Below are positions 12,123-23,754 of a DNA stretch of 64,000 bases, in pieces. The notes beneath the pieces were generated by a model. The model was not told where the DNA came from. It ran no database searches and was given only the letters and a program-made list of their open reading frames with translations. This DNA comes from Phoronis australis (Eukaryota > Phoronida > Phoronidae): the NCBI GenBank assembly GCA_002633005.1, contig NMRA01000087.1:756320-820319 (forward strand). The letters are read 5' to 3'. Within the stretch, counting starts at the first letter, position 1. Every line of letters starts with the position of its first letter. A program made the translations under genes and the position numbers.

Positions 12123-12305
12123 AAGCTGTATAAATGTATTGTGTCTTAACTGTGCAGTGCACTTGTATAAGGAACAATGCCAGCACAAGCTCTTCATGGG
12201 TAGAAATTAGAGGATGCTCTTGGAACCAATACTGTGAAGCTGTTACTGCCTTATTATGGGTTATCAATACTACTCTGGTTCGAAATGTCAGGATGTAAAC
12301 AATTT

Positions 12306-12397
12306 GGCAATAGTCAAATATAACGTGCCATATTTTGAGAACCAGTTTGATGCCAGTTATTTAGTGGAGAAAACTGGTTTTCAAAATTCGGTCACCA
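12306..12397. repeat. Palindromic dispersed element, copy 2
   Basis: It shares GGCAATAG/GGCAATGG, the ATTTTGAGAACCAGTTTGAT block and TTAGTGGAGAAAACTGG with the copy at 8714-8827. The two arms (tttgagaaccagttt and aactggttttcaaaa) are complementary. The outer arms are more degraded than in copy 1. Confidence 0.55.
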
Positions 12398-12399
12398 AC

Positions 12400-15300
12400 G
12401 ATTCTTTAGAAATTAAAGCTCCATTCTGCACTCTTTGCTGACTGAAAACTAAATACAATTCCAGCTTTCAGTCTAATAATACACCTTATGGTGATCCTTT
12501 GCCATCGTTCACATATTGCGTCATCACTGGTGGGGTTGCACTTGGAAAATAGGACTATTTATGATCGGTGCTTAGACTTGCGGAGACTTCGTCGTGTGGC
12601 TTAATGGAATATCTCCATTACTGTACATATCATTAGGAAACTTGTACAAAGGTTTTCAAACGTTCCTACTTTTTTGGCCTGCTCCTACTTTTTGCCTAAA
12701 ACTGCTTGGAAGCCTGTTGTACACCTTTTAGTGGAATTAGCTAATTCCAAAATCGGACTCGGCTCCCAAGATTTGATTATATTTCACTATGCCTACCTCA
12801 GGAACATGTACACTAAGGACACCCCCATTCCATCATTATCACACCTATCTCTGACACTGACAGCGCATTAGGACATGATCAACACGTCCAGCGGCAGCGT
12901 GGTCATGTTTTGAGGAGGATGGGATTTATATTGGGCTGTTGCCAGAGAATTAATTTTTTTTAAATATTTTCAATTTTAAAAGCAAAGAGCGTTACTAAAA
13001 TGCGAAAAATGAGTCTAATAACAAAACTTCATGTACTAATAGGCTGGTTAATTACTATTTAGTGAACTAATTGGTGTGATGTCTTATTAATTTAGGGTTA
13101 ACTGGTAACATAAAAAGGACATTAATCTGATAGGTGACTACTTGGACCAACGGAAATAGTTTCAATGATTCAAAAGCTTGCTACCGGTTAACGACAATGA
13201 TTTTAAACCTCCCACAGTAGTTGTGAACAATTTAATCGGGCATTCATCCAAAATTATCTTTATATGAAATTCAACCTTTGTTGCCGTACTTTAATATAAT
13301 TGCGTTTTTTCAATAAAATTCTGGATGCAGTGACAGCTACAAAAGACGTGATAAACTAATTACTCGAACTATTCGAAATTTACAGATAGGGGTTTTCTGG
13401 TAGATAATATATGGACAACCGCTAACGTGTAGCGTGTGTAACCATAAACAAGCGACACTGGAACACATTTTTACGATTGGCCTTTGACTAAAGAAAATAG
13501 ACTTCGGAAAATAACAATATTCGTAACAAAGAGACGTTATTTTGAACACCTGTTGCATAGTTGTCAATATTCAAGAATGAAAAAACTGGACAACTGGATT
13601 AAAAAGCGGGGCATCTGGGTCAATGCCAAACCCAAAGGCGAGATGTTCGTCGCAACAGTGCCTTTTTGTCGAACGGAAAACGTAATACCCAAAGGCGCCC
13701 TACGGCAATTTTTGTATTTTTAATCAAATGGGATATTGCGGGTGCTGCAAAAACACCATGAAATGCCACGTTACTTTTTTCGTTTTTTAGTCGACAGGGA
13801 AACTTGGACTATATCATTAATTCATGAAAACAGAACCTCCAACCAATTGTCGTACTTTCAAAAGTAATGGAGGGGTAGCTGTAATGGCGTGATTAGAGGC
13901 TGAACGTGTGGGGTTATGTCATGATGACGGGGTGATTACAGAGGGGGTAGGGAAGAGAGTGGCAAACTTTGGATGACTTAATATGTCGACGCTCCCTAAC
14001 CGAAATGGAATTCTATTCATGACAGTAAAAAAGTCCCAATTTTCGTTTTCCAATGAGTTAAACAGGGTAAAATAATTAACTAGTGTAATGGGGCGTAGAC
14101 GCTGTACACTACTTTTTTAATTTTAAAGTTGTGTCTACACCGTAAGTTATAGGGTAAAATAGGGCGTAGACGCTCTGTGCAGTACACTAGGATTTGTTGA
14201 CAAAGCGGACAGCGCTAAAATTGTCACCGTATAAGTCCTGGCCTGTCGGCAGAATATTTCGGTACACCACCAAATTCAGTGATCACGGAGCTTGGTTTGA
14301 TGAGGTAGGTATGAACACAGACGATGATGAACACTCGGTGACTGACCATCGTGGATTCCACTTCCATGTTGCTAAACTTGTTAGGCCTGCTCTGTTTTGG
14401 AGAGGACTGTATGCGTTGTAGTGAAACGACAGTCTGATCTTTATTATTGAAGTGTTTTAAAAAGATGCCGAGATCAGGAAGAATAACACCTTCAAATCTT
14501 TCCGCTCAGTGAAGTTGGTTGGCTAACTGACACTTGTAACAAAACCAAATGGCACATGCACGCCGCAGAGTACTTCTGCGCTAGACAATGACAAATGCGA
14601 ACAGTAGAGAGAGTTCATGAAAAAATATTCATGGCTGGCACACAAGAATTGAAAAACGGCTGTATCTTGCTTTAACGTATGAGGACTTCTGAAGTTTGGT
14701 CAAAGATGTATTATCAATATCTTAGGAGTGGTCTGAATTTCTAATAGAAGCAACTGGAGTTTTCCAGGTGAGTAAATAACTTTCGTCACGTAGAAATATA
14801 ATAAGTGAATCGCCAGCTGAACTCAAAAACTCGCATATCTTTCCTTAAGTTATTCAAAAATTGAGAGACTAAAAACCAGCTGAAAAGACGCTAACTAAAG
14901 TCGTGACTTGTCAGTAGACCACAACGGAAAGCGTTTTCAGAACACCTCACTTAGTCACTCGTTTAAATGAATGGTTTATCACGAGCATCTCACTAACGTT
15001 CAATTCTCGGTGGAGAATTCTATAAGCAGTCTGGCTTTGAACACATTCACCAACTAGAAAACTAAATGTATTAATAAAACCAATTTGCAATACTTAATTA
15101 TAACAAGTAACAAAATGCGTTTTGTGTGATCTGTTTCAAAGAAACAATACGTGAAAAAACTAAACATGCACATTTTATGATTAGCACATATACGTTCATG
15201 CGCACTTTATAATTTATTCAAACATATGCTTTCCAAATTATACCGGTACATGTTGTGAAAGAATGATGTTATACGGTTCAGTTGGAAGTAGTACATTTTT

Positions 15301-15850
15301 GGCGTTCACATTTGCATATGGTGTGATATGAATTTAGGTCGCAGTAAAATGAGGCCGATAGATAATTAGGTTATTATTTATTAAAGACGGAAGTTAAAAA
15401 TAGTTATAATGTGACGATAAAATACCAAAAAACATGCTCCAAGGATGTGCGCAAAACCTCCAATTGACAAAATACAAACATACCGATTGTAAAAAGAAAC
15501 GGGTAAAATAGAACGCGCTAGGGCGGAGAGACAACCCAGAAATAATTATATGAAAAGGGAGCTCAGATAACTGGTAATAAAAAAGGAAACATGTGAACGC
15601 GGAAAAACAAAGGGTGGAGAAAATTGGTTACGGCAGGATCGAAGGTACTGTACAAGTAAAGCAAAAACCCAAGAACCCGTGCCGCAAAACCGTAGATGTG
15701 AGTACCACGTACATTCCGCGGACTCAGCATACCTTAATATTCTATGCTAAAGATCATGATATGGTGAATTTCGGACGCACGCATACCTCTAAATGTACCA
15801 CTACAACCTACTGAGTAAAATACATTAATAGGAGTAAACTACATTTGAGT
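12400..15850. other. Intergenic DNA without recognised genes
   Basis: The open frames here (for example 13484-13723, 14194-14421 and 15593-15814) carry no recognisable domain and no splice context. Two short related segments near 14088-14115 and 14155-14192 share GGGCGTAGACGCT and suggest another small repeat. Otherwise I see nothing. Confidence 0.5.
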
Positions 15851-15855
15851 GTCAA

Positions 15856-16185
15856 TGTTGTACTGTAATGTGATATCGGGTATGTTGTACTACGCACTGT
15901 GATATCGGGTATGTTGTACTGTACTGTGATATCGGGTATGTTGTACTGTACTGTGATATCGGGTATGTTGTACTGTACTGTGATATCGGGTATGTTGTAC
16001 TAAGCACTGTGATATCGGGTATGTTGTACTGTACTCAGTGGGATATCGGGTATGTTGTACTGTACTGTGATATCGGGTATGTTGTACTGTACTTTGATAT
16101 CGGGTATTTTGTACTGTACAGGGATATCGGGTATGTTGTACTACGCACTGTGATATCGGGTATGTACTGTACTATGAGTATCGGG
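15856..16185 (+). repeat. 27-bp minisatellite with a GATATC core
   Basis: About eleven tandem units follow the pattern TGATATCGGGTATGTTGTAC plus a short variable tail. Most are 27 bp, with 29-31-bp variants (tails acgcactg, aagcactg, tgtactcagtg). The last unit is truncated. The array produces spurious open frames on both strands. Confidence 0.95.
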
Positions 16186-17366
16186 CTCACGAAATCGGTC
16201 GCGTAATATATCTTCCTGTGAACTTTATTCGAGTAATCGACAAATGATTGGTCGGTGGACCAATTCAATGCTAGAAAGGTTTAAAAATAAAAATCAAATG
16301 CTTCGCCGGGGCTTTCTACTTTCAGCGTTACTTTTACTGGGTTAAACTTTAAAGTTTTGTAGATATTTGTCCGAATTCACACATTTGTTTATGAAGCTCT
16401 ACATAACCTCAAGCATTGCCTGTGACTTAAATTGTGGAACCATTCTGCTGTCATGCACGGTAAACAAATAAGATGGGCACTTTTTGATATCTGGCACACA
16501 CACANGCCACAAGCATTCCCAAGGGCAGGGTACGCCGAGAGGCGGCAGCACAGGTGGTGGACCTTTCGATAGACTTGTGCCAATGGACCATTTCTGTTCT
16601 TCACAGCTGAGTTTCATTCCCTCTGCTTCCCCTTCTCGTATAAATTGACTGTGTTAAACTATTTTGAACGTACTCACGAAATATCGATTGCAACGAACGC
16701 CATTTTGTTTTTGTTTTGTGGGCTAACTCGTGAACCGTAGGCTGTTTCACTTTTCCCATTGTTGCTTTTCCATATTGGTGGCGCTGTGACTGAAATTATG
16801 GCTTTTAACTCCAACGAGCTTCGGTGAAGATTGACAAGTAAACAACAGCGAAACCCCTTTTCTATGTTCAAAACATTAGTCGCGAATGCTTGTCAACGAT
16901 GACGCACTTTTTCAGTATCAATCCAGGCTTTCCTCTGGCGAGTACGGGAGAGAAAGAAATAGATAATAAAAATACGACATAAAAAGTAAGGAATACAAAT
17001 ATGGGATGTAATTATCATTTTCTTATCACACATTTGACATACGACTGGAAGACTGACACAAGAAACCAATGCTCCAATGTGTTTCGGCTCGTGACAAAAT
17101 TCGTGAGTGATATACGGCCGCTCCTGTAATTTTCTACCCCTTCCATATCTTTGATAATCAATTTCAGTTTCTATGATCGTCTGACATTGTTTCCTACTTT
17201 GGCAATTAAGTGTGTTTCTCGTCCAGTAGTTTCATCAGTTTACAAAAGACGGACATTTGTATTCAGTGTTCACGACAAATTCAACGCACCACAGAGTTTC
17301 CAGGCAAGTAAGGCCCATATAGGCGGGATACAGACCTTGGCCTTGGAAGGCAATATTAAGTGGCGG

Positions 17367-17667
17367 GGGGGGGGGCATATTCAACTANNNNNNNNNNNNN
17401 NNNNNNNNNNNNNNNNNNNNNNNNNGGCTCGGGGGGCTCGAATGAGTCCCCCCATATGGCGAAGTGGGCAAAAAAGGTCCGCCTCAGAGAAAAAATAAAA
17501 ACTCCGAAAAAAGTAGAAAACGAGACAAAAGTCCAATAAGAAGGCAGAAACTACCAACATTCTGCGAATCCACAATTCATAGCTCTGAACGGTACCCCAT
17601 GAATCTTAATAAAAGTTCCACAGCCTCAAAAATTTGAGCCCACATTTTTTAGGCTGGGTGCGCGCAT
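17367..17667 (+). repeat. Dispersed GC-ended element, copy C (interrupted by an N gap)
   Basis: The copy shares with A and B the blocks CCTCAGAGAAA, GACAAAAGTCC, CACAATTCATAGCTCTGAACG, CCTCAAAAATTTGAG and the end AGGCTGGGTGCGCGCAT. The poly-G/GC head is broken by 38 unresolved bases (17388-17425), probably because the G-run could not be sequenced. Confidence 0.65.
17388..17425. other. Assembly gap (38 N)
   Basis: Unresolved bases directly after a G-rich run inside repeat copy C. Other isolated N positions are 16504, 21613 and 50193. Confidence 0.99.
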
Positions 17668-18411
17668 CAAATAATAAGTGTTTGTTATAATATTTTCAGT
17701 TTCGTATTTTTGTGTTTGTTTTGTCACACTAGGAAAAAAGTGCAAGTTAAAGTGGTCGGTTTTGGACAGATATGTGGGAATGTGACTGTTATGGTAAATG
17801 GCTTATGTCTTCATGGGTTTTGTCTCAATTTCAGGCATCTACAAATAGGACCTACGGGTATCATCTTTGCAGAAATGTTTGAATGTATCTGTTGATGTAA
17901 GTGCCAGAATAACCCCCGGCTGCTCTTTAACTTCATTAGTTGGTTTTGTTTGTACGAGTTTTCGAAGCAGGTGACCCTTTTTAATTATCCGTGCTTATGC
18001 TATAGGGCGACATTTCAATTCGGTCTGATTTTTATTTAAAAATTTGTAATCATTTTTTTGATAAGACACACTTTTAGGTTACAAAAAATCAATCTGAAAA
18101 GAAACATTTTTTATACTTTGGTTCAATCATCAATGTCAGGACTAAAAAACAATGTGCATTGATGATAATCCGTGAAACTTTGGAATAACCGTAGCACGGT
18201 TGGAATGGGTCCTGGAGTTCTAATTTCAAGTGTACCCAATACCGAGAGTTGCGAACCTGCGCAACATAGCGGAAGTCTAAAACGGCAGTAACGACAAGAA
18301 ATTGACATACCATGAGAGGTTTCACCTACACTTGGAATACCAGTGTTCGAAGGCTAATTTGAAGCTATATGTTATTTCAATATAACTTTCTCTGCTATTT
18401 CATAGGATGGT

Positions 18412-18850
18412 TTGCAAGAAAAGCTCAACTGGTCTGATGGGCCGAGGTTTATTACAACGGCCCATTTTATTACTGTGACAAAATTGGCCGTTGTAGTAAT
18501 TCGGGGGACACGTTTCGACCCAATTTGTTACAGCTTTGTAATAGACCGAGCTGTTGCAACGAATCGGGGTCCGATTTGTTACAACAAATGGTGTGGCTCC
18601 AAGAGTACTTTCCGTCGCCAGCTCGGGTGGACCTCCCAACATGGCGGTACTTTCCATAGCCATTTCGAGGAGTAGTCACTGCCAGCATCCAGCTTGGAGA
18701 GTCTGCAGCCAGTTCAGGGAGTACTCTTAGATCCAGCTTGACGGGTAACTCCAGCGCCGAACCATCCTAGGATACTTCTATAGCCAACTCATGAGACAGT
18801 CCCGAGATCAGTTCAAGGGGAGCGCTACACTCAATTATGAGTTTCTCGAG
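18412..18850. repeat. Probable repeat with hairpins and TTTGTTACA motifs
   Basis: ACAACGGCC at 18454-18462 pairs perfectly with GGCCGTTGT at 18486-18494. Two imperfect direct repeats (cgacccAATTTGTTACA and ggtccgATTTGTTACA) follow, the second running into TTTGTTACAACAAA, itself nearly palindromic. The denser, more GC-balanced sequence stands out from its surroundings and may be a degraded transposable element. No protein is recognisable. Confidence 0.3.
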
Positions 18851-19099
18851 TGTCCATTACAATGGCGTAGCCAGAAGTTTTCAATAGGTGGGGCCAAATT
18901 TAGAAATCGATAAAGCGACAGTCCGGGAGGGGTTTTCCCCTTTCTCTACGGTGATACACAGTACACCGTTTTTTGTCCTTATAAACCATGTTATCGAAAA
19001 CATTTGATGGTGTTTCTTTGCTTTTTTGATACTTTATTTCTCAAAATAAAGCAAATACATCAACGGTAATACGTGCTTAAGACAAAACATCATGCATGT

Positions 19100-19190
19100 A
19101 CATGCGCGCGCGCACACACACACGCACTTATAGAAACACTCATACACACGCACACACACACACACACGCGCGAGCGCGCATACACACATA
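19100..19190. repeat. CA/CG microsatellite
   Basis: Alternating purine-pyrimidine runs of (CG)n and (CA)n, twice interrupted, total about 90 bases. Such tracts can adopt Z-DNA and vary in length. Confidence 0.9.
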
Positions 19191-20665
19191 ATCAAATTTA
19201 TAATATCACGGTTGCTGCAGGTAAATAATAGGGGTTTCTCAAAAACCGGTCTGATGGAGTTGAATTTTTGTTAGCGTTCAGTAATTATACATGCTGTACT
19301 TTTAACCTCTGTATTACTAAGGTTCGTTTGGCCTCTGGTGCATTTATTAATGGCATATTGACAAATACTCAACAAAGGCCATCAAAATAACATTTTTGAT
19401 TTAAAGAGTCTTGGATTTTGATAAACAGACTAAATTACAATATTGAAAGTGGTTCTCTGCCACTAAAACAGAATTCAACCTGCTCACTAGGTATTTTTAG
19501 GGTTTGTTTGTAAAGATTTTAAATTTTTTGTTGATATCTGAGCATTTTCTTTTGGCTTCAAATTTCAAAAAACGATCTGTCAACTGCTCGCCACTTCGTC
19601 GATTTTTCTCCTAGAACCTTAGTGACTTCAAGCAACTGACTGTGAGAGCTTGTTGGCATTGATCATAAGTGGGAAGGAAATTAGAAACTCTGTGGAAACC
19701 ACAGTTTTTCCTTCACGCGTATTTCAAAAGTCGTAAATTTTGTGATTTTTTCTGGATATTTCCTCAAAGAAAAAGTGAATTATTCTCGTTGCAAGATGTT
19801 ACTTTCGTCAGGAATTCTTTAAAAGATATTTTTGACGAGCTTTCGCGTTCCATGCATCTTTAAGATTAAATCTTGTAGAGTAGGAGTTTCTGAATCTCGT
19901 ACCATAAAAATCTCACGAAGTCACATTCCCCAACACAATGATTAAAAGCTGCACAATATGCACAAGTGCCCTTACTTTCTTATCGTATCTTTTTCATAAC
20001 ATTTTTTGTATAAGTCTTTCCATGAATGTAATCAAATTTGAAAGTACTAAAACAAGGAAACAACAAGAGTTTGTGTGGAAGAACATAAATTTGACTTTGC
20101 TTTTTTAAAGTAAAAACTAATCTATATCGGGAGGCGAAACAATTTTGGATCCAAAACGCGTCTAGAAAATAAAGTTGTTTATTTAAATGGAAAGAAATTA
20201 TCCACTTTGACTTTGAAGAGCCAAGTTTCACCTTCATTGCACATTTAAAGATGAATAGTTCATTCAGTTTGACAGCTTATATCTTTCTTTCAATATCTTC
20301 CAGGTCAGGAGTTTACTTTGAAAATCCAAAATTTTCTTTACAAAGATGATGCCTGTCTCAAAAAGCTTGAAAAAATACATTCTCCCCACCCATCAAAATG
20401 TTTTTTTTTTGTTGTTTCATACTATTTGAATTTCAATTATTTTGTCCTTATGTAGTTAGTCAATAATTTCTTGCTAAGCAATCGAGTTGTCGTGGTAAGT
20501 GATATCAAAATTTGCAAGACACAACAACTTAATACTTGTTTTAAAGATCGGACTACCCCCATATGTTTTCAAAACATAGTTTGGAAACACTTAAAACTGC
20601 ATTGTTTCCAACCAAGCAGCGGTTAACCTGCTTTATTAGTGACTTGAATGTGATATTTACACCAG

Positions 20666-21612
20666 GAAATGAAAAATCATCATTTTCACGAGAATTTAGG
20701 GTCACGTTTTTTATTTTGAATGGTTTATCTTACCAAACACAATTTTTAGTGTAGTGTTTAATTTTAATCTATTTGGACTATCCATCCCAAAATTACTCAT
20801 TAAAAATGCAAAAATTTGACTACACTAATTCTGCCTAGCAAAGAATTATTGTAGCTTTTCCCGACAGACACTGGGAGTCTTTTTAAGCGATTTAATTGTA
20901 AGTTCAAACTTAATTATGACCGATACAAAGCTCTTGATTGGTTTTCCAATCCATTTGAAGCCGAAAAGTGGGCCAGGACACTCTTTTTCTCGACATAGGT
21001 ATAATCCTTCACACTTTTTGACATTTAGCAGAAGTATAGGCCAGATAATAACCTAAAATGTTTTTAAAATGATAGACAATTTATGCCAGAATTTAAGCTT
21101 GTAGAAATAAGGTAGTATCATCTGCACACTGGAGAATTTTTGCTTCATTTTTTCAACTTTATGGCTTTTATCAAATTGCTACTTCGTATGTAACTCAATA
21201 GCTAGGCAAAATAATGAACATGACAAGGAATCACGCTTTCTGAGGTCCCTTTCTGTCGGAAAACAATCTGTAATAAAACCATCATTTTCAAAACTATTTT
21301 GGTTTAGTATAAATTATGAGAACCCATCGTGTTAAATCCTGTCCAAAATTGAGACCATTTAATGTTTAAAAAATAAAGTCCCATTTTATTGTATCATATG
21401 CTTTGAAAAGTCTAAAAATAAAATTTGATCCTGACCTTGAGTAATATTTGTGTATTTAATAATATCCTATTTTCCCTTGATATTATTCAGACGGACTGTA
21501 AGAAGTTTGGTAATAGTTCATAACCAGTGTTTTGTAATGATACTGATCGCCAAGTATCTGCAGGATGTTTTTTCGTCCTCATCTTTAGACTTAAGTTGAA
21601 GCTTTATGGCTC
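20666..21612 (+). repeat. Tandem duplication, copy 1 (about 947 bp)
   Basis: The segment from GAAATGAAAAATC to GCTTTATGGCTC recurs almost unchanged at 21614-22554, directly after a single N. Differences seen include a 6-bp indel in the TATCATCTGCACACTGG region and scattered substitutions. It contains no gene. Confidence 0.95.
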
Positions 21613-21613
21613 N

Positions 21614-22554
21614 GAAATGAAAAATCATCATTTTCACGAGAATTTAGGGTCACGTTTTTTTATTTTGAATGGTTTATCTTACCAAACACAATTTTTAGTG
21701 TAGTGTTTAATTTTAATCTATTAGGACTATCCATCCCAAAATTACTCATTAAAAATGCAAAAGTTTGACTACACTTATTCTGCCTAGGAAAGAATTATTG
21801 TAGCTTTTCCCGACAGACACTGGGAGTCTTTTTAAGCGATTTAATTGTAAGTTCAAACTTAATTATGACTGATACAAAGCTCTTGATTGGTTTTCCAATC
21901 CATCTGAAGCCGAAAAGTGGGCCAGGACACTCTTTTTTCGACATAGGTATAATCCTTCACACTTTTTGACATTTAGCAGAAGTATAGGCCAGATAATAAC
22001 CTAAAATGTTTTAAAAATGTTAGACAATTTATGCCAGAATTTAAGCTTGTAGAAATAAGGTAGTATCACACTGGAGAATTTTTGCTTCATTTTTTCAACT
22101 TTATGGCTTTTATCAAATTGCTACTTCGTATGTAACTCAATAGCTAGGCAAAATAATGAACATGACAAGGAATCACGCTTTCTCAGGTCCCTTTCTGTCG
22201 GAAAACAATCTGTAATAAAACCATCATTTTCAAAACTATTTTGGTTTAGTATAAATTATGAGAACCCATCGTGTTAAATCCTGTCCAAAATTGAGACCAT
22301 TTAATGTTTAAAAAATAAAGTCCCATTTTATTGCATCATATGCTTTGAAAAGTCTAAAAATAAAATTTGATCCTGACCTTGAGTAATATTTGTGTATTTA
22401 ATAATATCCTATTTTCCCTTGATATTATTCAGACGGACTGTAAGAAGTTTGGTAATAGTTCATAACCAGTGTTTTGTAATGATACTGATCGCCAAGTATC
22501 TGCAGGATGTTTTTTCGTCCTCATCTTTAGACTTAAGTTGAAGCTTTATGGCTC
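21614..22554 (+). repeat. Tandem duplication, copy 2 (about 941 bp)
   Basis: Near-identical second copy of 20666-21612. The junction is one N at 21613, which makes a false haplotype duplication in the assembly a real possibility beside a true recent duplication. Confidence 0.95.
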
Positions 22555-22939
22555 CTTGTCTCTGTGGTGTTAATAATTCCCCTAAAAATATTCAAGTAAA
22601 AGCTTTTTGACTTCATTCCAGAAACAAATACACAACTCATAATTTAACTGGTCATTTCACGGGGACGTTATTGTTATTACAAATTTTTTAAAGATCAATT
22701 TACTGGACCTCACTTCTCATCATTTGCGCACGAACTCTCTAATTTTGTAACAATTTGAAGACCTGTTTTGACACTTTCCAAATTCTGAACAATTCCCTCA
22801 CCAACTCTACCTTCGTCCACTTCTGTATTCCTTTATTTTTATTTTAACTATTTCCCATTTTGTGTTTTTGATACTTAGATAATTACACTAATTAATACAG
22901 GAATTTAAATTTATGTTTAACTTTGTTACATATTTTTGT

Positions 22940-23290
22940 CTTCGAAACATCGGCGCGTGATCGTCTTTCGATCTGACGGCGTTAGCGAAATTCTTTCCCA
23001 AACAGTACGTTTGTTGAATAACATTCAAGTTACCCATTGCTTACGCGCGCGCTGAATATTTTCTTTTGAACTGAGTATGTGGGGCCATGGAATACATATG
23101 ATGCCGGCCGTCACAAGCGGTGTTGAACAACCAGGGTTAATGTTTTTCCTCTCGGGCTGTCCTCGTATGTTGAGGTTTTTGACTTCCTCTTTTCCACAAA
23201 AATGTTCTAAATGATGCCCTTTTCCAGTAATTTTTGCATGGGTTGATACCCGCCGGCGCCGCCGGGTTGCACACCCCCAGTGGCCGTCAA
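22940..23290. promoter_or_regulatory. CpG-dense segment upstream of the TET leader
   Basis: This stretch is visibly richer in CpG than its surroundings (cggcgcgtgatcg, acgcgcgcgctg, gccggcgccgccggg). It lies just 5' of a candidate leader exon and about 2.5 kb 5' of the first TET coding exon, so it may hold the TET promoter. There is no core promoter motif I would rely on. Confidence 0.25.
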
Positions 23291-23458
23291 GGATACAAAA
23301 TTTGGTAGTCGGGAAATTTCTTCTTCAACGTAATCCTTTATCGCGATATATGAGGCAGCTATATATATATTAAAATAGCTCACTGAACAGCCAGTATACT
23401 ATATGCACTGTGTAGCTGAATTTTGGTAGAAACATATTTTAATGTTATCTTCGTACAG

Positions 23459-23754
23459 GTCGATGCTTTTTCATTTGTCTCTTTATTTGAGAATGAACCT
23501 GCTGTGGACTTCCCTACAGTAGAAATCCATGTCTCCACGAGCAATCACACATATAGGCCATACTATAGGCAATATCACACATCAGGCCTACCGCCTTCAA
23601 ACCTTTCCTTGGAGGACACGCCATCTATATCTCTGACCTATTTGAGTCACGTGACTAAGCTGGAGCCATTTGCATATCTGGTTGGCCTCCGTGATGAACT
23701 GAATGTACTACAAATCACTATTGTCTCTTAATCGAGGCAACTTAAACCAGAAAG
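23459..23754 (+). other. Candidate 5' untranslated exon of TET
   Basis: A plausible acceptor (tcttcgtacag) precedes 23459 and a strong donor (gtgagt) starts at 23755. An open frame through most of it stops at 23729-23731, before the donor, and matches nothing known, so if the exon is real it is probably non-coding. It could equally be a chance pairing of splice-like sites. Confidence 0.3.

Noticed and set aside
15856-16185. CRISPR-like array
   Set aside because: Units are contiguous 27-bp tandem repeats without unique spacers, in an animal genome. It is a minisatellite.
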